16,588 nt of DNA, taken from contig CBDDDW010000014.1 in NCBI GenBank assembly GCA_965226805.1, forward strand, positions 1 through 16,588, given 5' to 3'. The notes under the pieces were generated by a model. The model did no database searches. It saw nothing but the letters and a program-made list of their open reading frames with translations, and had not been told where the DNA came from. The DNA is from CBDDDW01 sp965226805. GTDB lineage: Bacteria; Chloroflexota; Dehalococcoidia; Lucifugimonadales; JAGWBF01. Each line of letters starts with the position of its first letter. Position 1 is the first letter of the stretch. The position numbers were made by a program, and so were the translations under genes. Shown one piece after another: positions 7,043-14,458 of this stretch.

Positions 7043-8132
7043 ATGACAGGAGTCGTAGATCAAGAAGGTGGTCGTTCTGTTCGGGTAGTCGTCGGAGTGG
7101 ATACTCACCAAGACAAGCATGTGGCAGTGGCCATTGACCGTCAGGGTGTACGGCTGGGGGAGCTTCACGCACCGGCGACTATGCATGGCTATCAGGATCT
7201 CGAACGGTGGTCACGGAGCCTGGGAGAGATTCACGCCTTTGGGATTGAGGGTACGGGTTCCTACGGGGCCGGAGTGGCTCGCTACCTCACCCGTAGGGGA
7301 CATACCGTTGTGGAGGTGAATAGGCCCGACCGGTCAACCCGCTACAGGAAAGGGAAGAGCGACCCCACCGATGCGGAGATGGCAGCTCGATCAGTATTAG
7401 CGGGAGTGGCCGAAGCCACACCCAAGTCGGGGGAGGGAGAGGTGGAGATGATCCGCATGATCAAGAGCGTCAAGGACTCAGCTGTCAAGGCTCGCACCCA
7501 GGCCATCAACCAGATGAAGGCTCTGGTTGTCACGGCCCCGGCCGAGCTTCGCGAAACGCTCGATGGTCTCACCACCGGTGCTCTAATCAACCTGTGCAAG
7601 GGCTTCCGGCCCGGTCGTCCGGACGGTCCCACGGCGGCGGCCAAGTACACCCTGCGCTCCCTTGCCCGCCGCTACCGTCAACTCAGCAAGGAGATACGTG
7701 ACCTAGAGGGGGAGCTGGGACGACTCACTCGTACCATATCCCCAGCGCTGGTAGACAGCTACGGCATAGGACCCGACACGGCAGCCACTCTACTGGTGGC
7801 TGCAGGGAGCAACCCTGAGCGCCTCAACTCCGAGGCTTCTTTCGCCTCCCTGTGCGGCGTCAATCCCATACCTGCTTCCTCAGGCAAGACCAACCGCCAT
7901 CGACTCAATCGCGGCGGCCACCGCCAGACCAACGCGGCTCTCTATCGCATCGTTGTCGTCAGACTTCGTCATGATGAACGGACCCAGGCATACATGCGTC
8001 GTCGCACCACCGAGGGGATGAGCAAGGCTGAGGTGATCCGCTGCCTCAAACGCTATGTCGCTCGAGAAGTCTTCTCCACCCTACGGAACTCAGCCCTATC
8101 CCAAAGCACTCCTTGACATCTATAGGAGCATC
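6901..8132 (+). mobile_element. IS110-family element D
   Basis: The right end is fixed at 8132/8133 by resumption of transposase A, only 16 bases after the stop of the recombinase gene. A short 3' non-coding end and a longer 5' one is the layout of the IS110 subgroup. The left limit is undefined within 6772-7042. D and C belong to different branches of the family: apart from the DEDD and Ser motifs their proteins share little sequence, so they are not two copies of one element. Confidence 0.65.
7043..8116 (+). CDS. IS110-family recombinase/transposase of element D
   Basis: 357-residue DEDD recombinase. The N-terminal domain has VGVDTHQDKHVAVA (Asp20), FGIEGTGSYG (Glu69) and KSDPTDAEMAA (Asp107, Asp110). 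A long charged helical region (about 205-230) leads to the C-terminal domain with SYGIGPDTAATLLVAAG and CGVNPIPASSGKT, where the Ser of the SSG motif near residue 279 is the likely nucleophile, followed by HRLNRGGHRQTNAAL. The frame is open further upstream, but ATG 7043 is chosen because GAAGGGGGT lies 5 bases before it and the conserved domain begins ~18 residues later. Complete and free of frameshifts. It would recombine circular element DNA with a target chosen by the bridge RNA. Confidence 0.9.
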   Translation: MTGVVDQEGGRSVRVVVGVDTHQDKHVAVAIDRQGVRLGELHAPATMHGYQDLERWSRSLGEIHAFGIEGTGSYGAGVARYLTRRGHTVVEVNRPDRSTRYRKGKSDPTDAEMAARSVLAGVAEATPKSGEGEVEMIRMIKSVKDSAVKARTQAINQMKALVVTAPAELRETLDGLTTGALINLCKGFRPGRPDGPTAAAKYTLRSLARRYRQLSKEIRDLEGELGRLTRTISPALVDSYGIGPDTAATLLVAAGSNPERLNSEASFASLCGVNPIPASSGKTNRHRLNRGGHRQTNAALYRIVVVRLRHDERTQAYMRRRTTEGMSKAEVIRCLKRYVAREVFSTLRNSALSQSTP

Positions 8133-8725
8133 AGGCTGGTCACGGAGCTGAGACTCGCACGTGCAACCACCATCGATGACGCTAACCGCGTGCTCGATGA
8201 CTTCCTTCCCCGCTTCAATGAACGCTTTGGTGTGCCGTCGCGGCACGCAGAGACCGCGTATCGGCTCCTGGAGCCGGGGATGTGCCTGGACACAGTCCTA
8301 TGCCTGAAGTACAGGCGCAGGGTTGGCCGGGACAACACGGTGAAGTACCGCTGGCGTACCCTGCAGCTGCTTCCCGATAGGGGTCGACCGAGCTATGCTG
8401 GATCGGTGGTGGATGTGCTCGAAGGGCTGGACGGTCAGCTGGCTGTGCGGTACCAGGGAGAGATCATCCCCAGCCAGGAGGCGCCGCCCCGTCCTGGCAT
8501 ACTCAGAAGCTTCAAGGGCTCTTCCTCGCACGGGCCACCCCCACATGGCGGTCTCAACGGTCTGGGCAGGCGCTGGGAGGCGGCCCTGGCAGCACTCGAC
8601 GCAGAGATGGACGCCGGCGATGCTGACGACACGGCCGTCGATAACGGCACTGTCAGAGTCCGCAAGGCACCTGCAATGCAGCGCAGGAAGCCCACTCCAC
8701 TTCAGTCCGGAAAAGCCGCCAATCC
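8133..8725 (+). pseudogene. Element A transposase, C-terminal part
   Basis: Continues the gene broken at 4148. RLVTELRLARATTIDDANRV, FLPRFNERFGVPS, LDTVLCLKYRRRVGRDNTVK and RTLQLLPDRGRPSYAG correspond segment by segment to the C-terminal domain of element B transposase (RLVSELRLAGVTTIEQANQL, FIPRYNQLFGVPP, LDAVLSFKYIRTVANDNTVR). Arg at 8133-8135 follows in frame on Asp at 4146-4148. The residues before it in the open frame (from 8055) are only a shadow of the IS110 gene. A longer tail than in B follows, and the frame stays open to 8831. Beyond about 8725 it overlaps the terminator and 3' end of the minus-strand Cache gene and is probably not original coding sequence. The expected right inverted repeat is missing. 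Confidence 0.8.
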
Positions 8726-8726
8726 C

Positions 8727-8752
8727 AAACAAACCGGAACGCTTCCCAGTTT
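8727..8752 (-). terminator. Putative terminator of the Cache-repeat lipoprotein gene
   Basis: On the minus strand, 16 bases after the stop at 8768, a 22-base hairpin (8752 down to 8731) forms about nine pairs including two G-T pairs, and is followed by gttt. Placement and orientation suit a short rho-independent terminator, although the T-tract is brief. Confidence 0.45.
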
Positions 8753-8767
8753 CGAGGCGGGTTGCTA

Positions 8768-11290
8768 CTACTCATACCAGCCCGATCCAAATAGCAGCCC
8801 GTCATGCCGCACAATCCAAGTGTGTTTCTGACGGTTCTCGCCCGATTCCGGGTTGAGCAACACATAGTCGACCCAATGACCCGCCTCAGTGGCGCTCAGC
8901 AAGTCGTCGCCATAGAAATACCCCGTGGCGTCCACACGGAGGCTGGGATCACGCCCTCGAAACTGCGGGTTATGGTGGGCTATCGTGTAGCCGTCTGGGT
9001 CGATGATGAAGACGTACCACTGGCCGTCGATGCTCTCCTTGATGTTGTAGTAGGCGACGGTCTCCTCCAGGCCGAGGGCGTCGTAGAGGTTCATGGCCTG
9101 CTGGACGAAGGCCTTGGTGTAGGCGGGGGCGTCGGACTTGCCGGGGCCGCGTTCGTACCAGCCGGACCCGAAGGTAATGCCGTCGTGGGTCACCACCCAG
9201 GAGTGCTTGGTCTCCACAACGCCAGAGGCGGGATTGGCATACGTGTAGTCGAACCAGGCGCCGTCCTGGTCGGCAGAGGCGGCGACGGCGGACCCCGTGG
9301 GGTAGGAGTTGGGTCCGAGGGCCTGGGAGACGTGCTTGCCCACCAGGTCCGGGTTGGGGGCATGAGCGATGATGGTCTGGTTCTTATCGCTCATGAAGAC
9401 ATACCACTGGCCGTCGATGCTCTCCCTGGCGTTGTAGTAGGCGACGGTCTCCTCCAGGCCGAGGGCGACGTAGAGGTTCATGGCCTGCCGCACGAAGGCC
9501 TTGGTGTAGGCGGGGGCATCGGACTTGCCGGGGCCGCGTTCGTACCAGCCGGAGCCGAAGGTAATGCCGTCGTGGATGACCACCCAGGAGTGCTTGGTCT
9601 CCACAACGCCAGAGGCGGGATTGGCATAGGTGTAGTCGAACCAGGCGCCGTCCTCGTCGGCGGAGGCGGCGACGGCGGACCCCGTGGGGTAGGAGTTGGG
9701 TCCGAGAGCCTGGGAGACGTGCTTGCCTACCAGGTCGGGGTTGGGGGCATGAGTGATGATGGTCTGGTTCTTATCGCTCATGAAGACATACCACTGGCCG
9801 TCGATGCTCTCCCTGGCGTTGTAGTAGGCGACGGTCTCCTCCAGGCCGAGGGCGACGTAGAGGTTCATGGCCTGCCGCACGAAGGCCTTGGTGTAGGCGG
9901 GGGCATCGGACTTGCCGGGGCCGCGTTCGTACCAGCCGGAGCCGAAGGTAATGCCGTCGTGGATGACCACCCAGGAGTGCTTGGTCTCCACAACGCCAGA
10001 GGCGGGATTGGCATAGGTGTAGTCGAACCAGGCGCCGTCCTCGTCGGCGGAGGCGGCGACGGCGGACCCCGTGGGGTAGGAGTTGGGTCCGAGAGCCTGG
10101 GAGACGTGCTTGCCCACGAGGTCGGGGTCGGGGGTATGAGCGATGATGGTCTGGTTCTCATCGATGATGAAGACATACCACTGGCCGTCGATGCTCTCCT
10201 TGGTGTTGTAGTAGGCGACGGTCTCCTCCAGGCCGAGGGCGACGTAGAGGTTCATGGCCTGCCGCACGAAGGCCTTGGTGTAGGCGGGGGCATCGGACTT
10301 GCCGGGGCCGCGTTCGTACCAGCCGGAGCCGAAGGTAATGCCGTCGTGGATGACCACCCAGGAGTGCTTGGTCTCCACAACGCCAGAGGCGGGATTGGCA
10401 TACGTGTAGTCGAACCAGGCGCCGTCCTCGTCGGCGGAGGCGGCGACGGCGGACCCCGTGGGGTAGGAGTTGGGTCCGAGAGCCTGGGAGACGTGCTTGC
10501 CCACGAGGTCGGGGTCGGGGGTATGAGCGATGATGGTCTGGTTCTCATCGATGATGAAGACATACCACTGGCCGTCGATGCTCTCCTTGGTGTTGTAGTA
10601 GGCGACGGTCTCCTCCAGGCCGAGGGCGACGTAGAGGTTCATGGCCTGCCGCACGAAGGCCTTGGTGTAGGCGGGGGCATCGGACTTGCCGGGGCCGCGT
10701 TCGTACCAGCCGGAGCCGAAGGTAATGCCGTCGTGGATGACCACCCAGGAGTGCTTGGTCTCCACAACGCCAGAGGCGGGATTGGCATACGTGTAGTCGA
10801 ACCAGGCGCCGTCCTCGTCGGCGGAGGCGGCGACGGCGGACCCCGTGGGGTAGGAGTTGGGTCCGAGAGCCTGGGAGACGTGCTTGCCCACGAGGTCGGG
10901 GTCGGGGGTATGAGCGATGATGGTCTGGTTCTCATCGATGATGAAGACATACCACTGGCCGTCGATGCTCCCCTTGGTGTTGTAGTAGGCGACGGTGGCA
11001 TTGAGTCCTTCCGATTCGTATCTGCTGATGGCGTCCCCTACTAGGAACTTGGTGTAGTCCCCGGGCGTCGACTTGGGAGGTACGGCCGCCGTGGTATAAC
11101 TCGTGTCCAACTGCTCCTGCATCTGCTCAATGAGAGACGCGACGGTGGCCTCATCCACGAGGGCGGGTGCGCCCGCGGGGCCCTGCGGCCCGGGAGGCCC
11201 CTGCTCCCCGGCAGGCCCAGCGTCTCCCTGGCAGGCAGCAATTGACAGGACAAGAGCGATGATCGAGGTTACTGTGATTAGTGCGCGCAT
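8768..11290 (-). CDS. Collagen-like lipoprotein with six tandem Cache-type sensor modules
   Basis: 840 residues. ATG 11290 is chosen over TTG 11296 because AGGGGG lies 7 bases before it. Residues 1-20 form a lipoprotein signal (MRALITVTSI, then hydrophobic to SIAAC), with Cys20 as the lipidated residue. Residues 22-42 are seven collagen-like Gly-X-Y triplets (GDA GPA GEQ GPP GPQ GPA GAP), a likely stiff spacer. A short helix follows (DEATVASLIEQMQEQL). Six modules of exactly 129 residues then begin at about 79, 208, 337, 466, 595 and 724, each with YTK, ETVAYYN, SIDGQWYVF, GKHVSQALG, FDYTYANP and FGSGWYERG. The GQW Trp residues are 113, 242, 371, 500, 629 and 758. The pattern resembles single-Cache extracytoplasmic ligand-binding domains. 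No transmembrane or signalling output domain is present, so it may bind a small ligand at the cell surface and hand it or the signal to a partner. The ligand is unknown. Confidence 0.85.
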   Translation of the reverse strand: MRALITVTSIIALVLSIAACQGDAGPAGEQGPPGPQGPAGAPALVDEATVASLIEQMQEQLDTSYTTAAVPPKSTPGDYTKFLVGDAISRYESEGLNATVAYYNTKGSIDGQWYVFIIDENQTIIAHTPDPDLVGKHVSQALGPNSYPTGSAVAASADEDGAWFDYTYANPASGVVETKHSWVVIHDGITFGSGWYERGPGKSDAPAYTKAFVRQAMNLYVALGLEETVAYYNTKESIDGQWYVFIIDENQTIIAHTPDPDLVGKHVSQALGPNSYPTGSAVAASADEDGAWFDYTYANPASGVVETKHSWVVIHDGITFGSGWYERGPGKSDAPAYTKAFVRQAMNLYVALGLEETVAYYNTKESIDGQWYVFIIDENQTIIAHTPDPDLVGKHVSQALGPNSYPTGSAVAASADEDGAWFDYTYANPASGVVETKHSWVVIHDGITFGSGWYERGPGKSDAPAYTKAFVRQAMNLYVALGLEETVAYYNARESIDGQWYVFMSDKNQTIITHAPNPDLVGKHVSQALGPNSYPTGSAVAASADEDGAWFDYTYANPASGVVETKHSWVVIHDGITFGSGWYERGPGKSDAPAYTKAFVRQAMNLYVALGLEETVAYYNARESIDGQWYVFMSDKNQTIIAHAPNPDLVGKHVSQALGPNSYPTGSAVAASADQDGAWFDYTYANPASGVVETKHSWVVTHDGITFGSGWYERGPGKSDAPAYTKAFVQQAMNLYDALGLEETVAYYNIKESIDGQWYVFIIDPDGYTIAHHNPQFRGRDPSLRVDATGYFYGDDLLSATEAGHWVDYVLLNPESGENRQKHTWIVRHDGLLFGSGWYE
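8990..11000 (-). repeat. 387-bp tandem repeat, six units, within the Cache gene
   Basis: The landmark ccactggccgtcgatg occurs at 9017, 9404, 9791, 10178, 10565 and 10952, a constant 387-bp period (129 codons). Units 1-3 (high coordinates) are nearly identical. Units 4 and 5 differ from them mainly in one short stretch after GQWYVF (MSDKNQTII.HAPNPDL against IIDENQTIIAHTPDPDL). Unit 6 diverges in its whole second half. Units this similar point to recent duplication or ongoing gene conversion, and the unit number could also be wrong in a short-read assembly. Confidence 0.95.
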
Positions 11291-11771
11291 TGTCAAACCC
11301 CCTGGTTGCGACGGGCGATGCCGGACCTCGCGAAAGCGGATACTACCGCTGCGCCAGAAGTGTCCGAGTCAAACTTCAGCCAGCGGAAGCGCATGCGCCG
11401 CTGCCAAGTCGTACGGTATCGGCGGTTACCATTTGCCGGACCGTTCAGCGTGCGCGTGGTCAGGCAGCCGATACGATAACCCCGCGTCGTCGTAAGCCGA
11501 CACTGCGAGAAGGGTTGAGAACCGACATTTCCCATATCAGACTGCGGGTGTCCAAAGAACCCGCCATCCTTCACGACGGTTATGGTAGGGGCATCCACGA
11601 ACGCCGTCAACTATCCCATCGGGCTCACAAAACCATCTCCCGGTGCCGTGAATTAGCGTCCGCCAGGCAACGGAGGCAGCTTTCAGCACGTTTGCACACT
11701 CTTCAACTCATCCAGGCGCACAGCTCCCCCTTGGCTATCCTCGTCACCTCCGATGATCCCAAGGATACTCG
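11291..11771. other. Intergenic region upstream of the Cache gene
   Basis: 481 bases with no gene I can support. It should contain the minus-strand promoter of the lipoprotein gene. The best match is TTGACT (minus strand, 11366-11371) followed by TAGTAT, but their 21-base spacing is too long to be convincing. A GC-rich potential stem around cagcg...cgctg (11381-11404) encloses the palindrome gcgcatgcgc. The right part (about 11640-11771) may be the 3' end of the broken IS1380-like element next to it. The open frames here have no recognisable protein character. Confidence 0.4.
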
Positions 11772-12107
11772 CTACCCTGGTGCTGGATGGAGCCCGCCGA
11801 TACGCTCCAGCACTTGTCGAAATACCTCCCGAGGCACTGCTGCCTCGGCTAGCTGAAACACCAGCCGCCGGGCGTGGCGAACTAGCCTCCCCCCTTATCT
11901 TGATAAGTTTGACCTGGAGGCTTCGCAACGACCAGTGCTTGACCGCCCTGGGCAGGCATAGCCTGCGCAGCAAGTTCCCCAGGTTGTAGGCTAGGATGAA
12001 CAGAGCCAGTCGCACCTGGTTGGCCACGAACCTGTGGCAGGACAGCCGGGTCCAGTTCAGGGCGTACTTGCCTTCCTTAACCCGAATCCACCGAAAGACG
12101 ACTTTGG
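11772..12107 (-). pseudogene. C-terminal remnant of an IS1380-like transposase (F)
   Basis: On the minus strand, RVKEGKYALNWTRLSC, HRFVANQVRLALFILAYNLG and LPRAVKHWSLRSLQVKLIK match the C-terminal part of IS1380-type DDE transposases as I know them. After KLIKI the frame is lost at a six-base C-run (11889-11894 on the plus strand). In the next frame the expected ending reads RLVRHARRLVFQLAEAAVPR and EVFRQVLERIGGL, stop at 11772-11774. The N-terminal three quarters, including the catalytic Asp residues, are missing; homology fades near 12100, where the flank of the opposite-strand copy begins. A fragment with a frameshift: dead. Confidence 0.7.
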
Positions 12108-12130
12108 GGACAGTCCTTGAAGAAGCCAGA

Positions 12131-12196
12131 GGGTGCTCCTCTGAATCTGGGAGAATGGTTTTGAAACAGAAACCCACCCGGAAACAAGGAGCACCC
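12131..12196 (+). promoter_or_regulatory. Stem enclosing the Shine-Dalgarno of the IS1380-like transposase
   Basis: gggtgctcct (12131-12140) and aggagcaccc (12187-12196) are perfect 10-base inverted repeats with a 46-base loop. The aggag of the right arm (12187-12191) is the only good Shine-Dalgarno before ATG 12202. In a transcript that reads in from outside, the stem would hide the ribosome-binding site; a transcript starting inside the loop would leave it free. Several insertion sequences (IS10, IS50) use this logic to block activation from neighbouring promoters. Function here is inferred from position only. Confidence 0.5.
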
Positions 12197-12201
12197 AGTA
12201 G

Positions 12202-13531
12202 ATGCTGCCACAGAACAATCCCGACCGTATCCGCGTCGTCTTTGACGACCACCGCCTGGTGGCCAATGCCGGCCTGCTCCTGCCGGCCACCCTTGCACAG
12301 CACCTGGGCCTGCGGGAACTCGTCGGCCATCACCTCGACCTCGGCTGCGCCCCGGGGCGGGCGAACACGGGGGACAAACTGCTGACGCTGGTCGCTTCCG
12401 CGCTGGCGGGCGGCGACTTCATCGACGACGCCGATGCGCTGCGTGCTGGTGGGACGGTCGGTGTTCTCGGCTGCGTGGTCAAGGCGCCATCCACCCTGGG
12501 CACCTTCCTGCGCAGCTTCCGGTGGGGGCATGTCCGTCAACTCGACCGGGTGAGCCGCCAGTTGCTGGCACGCGCATGGGCCGCTGGGGCCGGACCCGGC
12601 GACTCGCCCCTGACCATCGACCTGGACTCCACCATCTGCCAGACCTACTCTTGGACTGGACAAAGAAGGGGCGCGACACCACAACTACACCGGCGCGCGG
12701 GGCTATCACCCACTGCTGGCCATCGCCGCCGGAACCGGCGACGTGCTGATGTCCCGGCTGCGCGAGGGCCGTGCCAACACCGCTCGCGGCGCTGCCCACT
12801 TCCTGCGTGAAACGGTGGGGCGGGTGCGCTGCGGTGGGGCCAGCGGCCAACTCACGGTGCGCGCCGACAGCGGCTTCTACGCCCACGCTCTCGTCGCCGT
12901 CTGCCGCGAGATGGGTGTCTGCTTCTCCATCACCATCCGCCAGCACAAAGGCCTGCGGGAGTTGATTGAGGCGATCCCCGAGCAGGACTGGACGCCGATT
13001 CCCTACTGGATGGACGGCGGCGCCGATGTGGCCGAGACCACCTATACCCCCTTCCAGAGTGAACCCGGCGCCGCGCCGGTGCGGCTCATCGTCCGGCGGG
13101 TCAAGCCCACGCCCGGTTCCCAGTTGGCCCTCTTCGCCACCTACAGCTATCACGGCTTCATCACCGACCGGGGCGGGGAAACCCTGGAACTGGAGGCCGA
13201 TCATCGCCGCCACGCCGAGATCGAGAACGCCATTCGAGACCTGAAACACGGCGTCGGACTCAACCATCTCCCCTCGGGGCGCTTCGCCGCCAACGGCGCC
13301 TGGCTGGCGGTGCGGGTGATGGCACACAACCTCGCCCGCTGGACAGCGCGCATCGGTCTGGCCGAACGGACCGTGACCACCAAGACCCTCAGGCGGCGGG
13401 TCTTCGCTCTGGTGGGACGGATCACCCGCTCGGCGCGCCGCCTTACCCTGCATCTTCCCCAGCATTGGCCTTGGGAAACCCAGTTCACTCGCGCCATGGC
13501 CCGGCTGCGAGCCATTCCACTCCCCGCCTGA
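12202..13531 (+). pseudogene. IS1380-like DDE transposase (E), one frameshift
   Basis: About 443 codons, normal length for IS1380 transposases. The first frame has RVVFDDHRLVANAGLLLPAT, then ITID-type TIDLDST (first catalytic Asp, about 142) and ICQTY. After about 12650 the protein continues one frame over with LDKEGARHHNYTGARGYHPL, LTVRADSGFYAH (second Asp) and RRHAEIENAIRDLKHG (Glu in the Y/R-E-K-type motif), to AMARLRAIPLPA. Dropping one base in the tactcttgg stretch (12646-12654) joins TY to LGLDKEG. ATG 12202 follows aggag by 10 bases. It differs from remnant F in sequence and strand, so the two are separate elements. The terminal repeats could not be located. Either inactivated or a base-call error. 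Confidence 0.75.
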
Positions 13532-13852
13532 CTGCCAGCCTGCAACTGACCCAACTTCCCCGCAAACTCGTGCCACCCCGGTCCGCGAGAGTTCCCTGCT
13601 GCGTATTCTCTCGCCATCCCGCGCATCGCAGCTCCCGCAGAGGGCCATAGGGGCCCTATGCGGCGACTGAAGACCGTTCGCCGACCTCCAATCTACCCCA
13701 ATGAGCCCAGCCATCTCCCCTGTAGCTCCCTCACCCACCCTGCCGCTGTCCTCACGCCGTCCATCGGTGTCCTTCGGTGGATTCGGGCTTAGCCTATCTG
13801 TTTCCCGATGCTAGAATCCCAGACAACTCACTGGCGAATGAGAGGCCTTGAC
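13532..13852. other. Intergenic region after the IS1380-like transposase
   Basis: 321 bases without a supportable gene. It probably includes the right end of element E, though no inverted repeat matching its left flank could be found. A short catagg-ggc-cctatg stem lies near 13645-13660. A weak promoter-like TAGAAT (about 13811-13816) with TTAGCC 17 bases upstream could serve the helix-turn-helix gene that follows. Confidence 0.3.
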
Positions 13853-14124
13853 ATGGCGAGAAGACGAAAACTCTGCTCCCCGTACGGCAGATTGCCGCGA
13901 TGCGCTTCTACTACTTGAAGGGGCACCGCATTGCGGAGTTGGCCAAGCATTTCGGTGTCCACGAAAGCGTGGCAAGCAACATCTGCCACGGCCGGACACA
14001 CCGCAGGGTGCTCCCCGCAGAGGATCTCCCGCCCTTGCCCGTGCGGCGTACGCCAGAGGAGCAGGCCCGGATGGCGGAAAGGGCCACCCAGATGGCCCAA
14101 CAACTCAACGCGAGGCGCCGATGA
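13853..14124 (+). CDS. Small helix-turn-helix protein, probably frameshifted near its start
   Basis: About 90 residues. The core GHRIAELAKHFGVHESVASN followed by ICHGRTHRRV is a compact helix-turn-helix with a G-x-T-x-x-x-V tail, as seen in small DNA-binding modules of phages and HNH homing endonucleases; the C-terminus (TPEEQARMAERATQMAQQL) looks helical. ATG 13853 has agagg 8 bases upstream and begins MARRRK, but its frame stops early. One additional A in the AAAA run 13867-13870 would join MARRRK to TLLPVRQIAAMRFYYLKGH. Without that correction the first usable ATG is 13900, which gives a 74-residue protein without a good ribosome site. Likely a DNA-binding regulator or accessory protein of a mobile element; target unknown. 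Confidence 0.5.
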
Positions 14125-14458
14125 GTGGCTAGCTGTGGCTTCACCGGCCGCGCTGTAGCCTAAGCGTCCTGGCTGAACACCGGGGCTGGGGATCGAGCGT
14201 AACGCTTTTGGATTCGCAGCACGGACTTCCTGGCCCGCTTGCCCCAGGTAGCGCCGCAGACCCTGGCTTCCACCCGTGAAGCTGTTGCTTCCAACGGAGA
14301 CTTCGCTCCTTCCACCGACTTGAACCGATTCGTCCCTGAAGTGGAAGTAGTGGAGGCAGTGGAGGGAAATCTGAACTCTTTCCCCTGTAGTGAGGGACGA
14401 CCGGGAGAGGCTGCTTACGGGTCAGCGGTAGAGAAGGAATCGGAATTGGCACCCAGCC
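14125..14458. other. Intergenic region between convergent genes
   Basis: 334 bases between the plus-strand helix-turn-helix gene and the end of the minus-strand integrase operon. Short stems are present (agcgt-a-acgct at 14198-14208, followed by ttt), possibly a weak terminator. No tRNA, att-like core or convincing gene was found. A 77-codon plus-strand frame (14239-14472) has no recognisable features. Confidence 0.35.

Larger units (their letters stand above)
3322..8725 (+). mobile_element. Outer ISNCY/IS1202-like element A, interrupted by three other insertion sequences
   Basis: The left end is recognisable by alignment with intact element B. Both begin tgt-t/a-gatgttca, and both have two subterminal ~16-bp repeats 27 bp apart (A: 3330-3345 and 3357-3371; B: 4331-4347 and 4358-4374). 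The transposase gene begins at 3376, breaks at 4148 and resumes at 8133. No matching right inverted repeat is visible up to the terminator of the neighbouring Cache gene (8727-8752), so the right end at about 8725 is approximate and the terminus has probably been deleted. The candidate left target duplication (17 bases ending at 3321) has no partner that I can find on the right. Element A must be the oldest layer of the nest. Confidence 0.7.

Noticed and set aside
8990..11000. Regularly spaced repeats considered as a CRISPR array
   Set aside because: The period is 387 bp and nearly the whole unit is conserved and coding; there are no short repeats with unique spacers.
8804..11044. A 746-codon plus-strand open frame rich in Gly and Val repeats opposite the Cache gene
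   Set aside because: It is the antisense shadow of the 387-bp tandem repeat. The minus strand has a lipoprotein signal, a Shine-Dalgarno and coherent domain sequence; the plus-strand frame has none of these.
11293..11610. A 105-codon minus-strand frame just upstream of the Cache gene
   Set aside because: Arg-rich, no recognisable domain or ribosome site, and it occupies the likely promoter region of the lipoprotein gene.
11628..12163. Inverted match caaaaccatctccc (11628-11641) and gggagaatggttttg (12149-12163) as possible ends of a small element around remnant F
   Set aside because: One indel in 15 bases is not far from chance for a window of this size, the right copy lies inside the E upstream hairpin loop, and no target duplication flanks the pair.
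12479..13738. A 419-codon minus-strand frame opposite transposase E
   Set aside because: Low-complexity Gly/Ala/Arg composition typical of an antisense frame in GC-rich DNA; the plus strand carries the recognisable DDE motifs.
13532..14458. Searched for a tRNA or integrase attachment site near the integrase
   Set aside because: No cloverleaf or tRNA 3' end was seen. P4-type integrases usually lie beside their att site, which here would be beyond the right edge.
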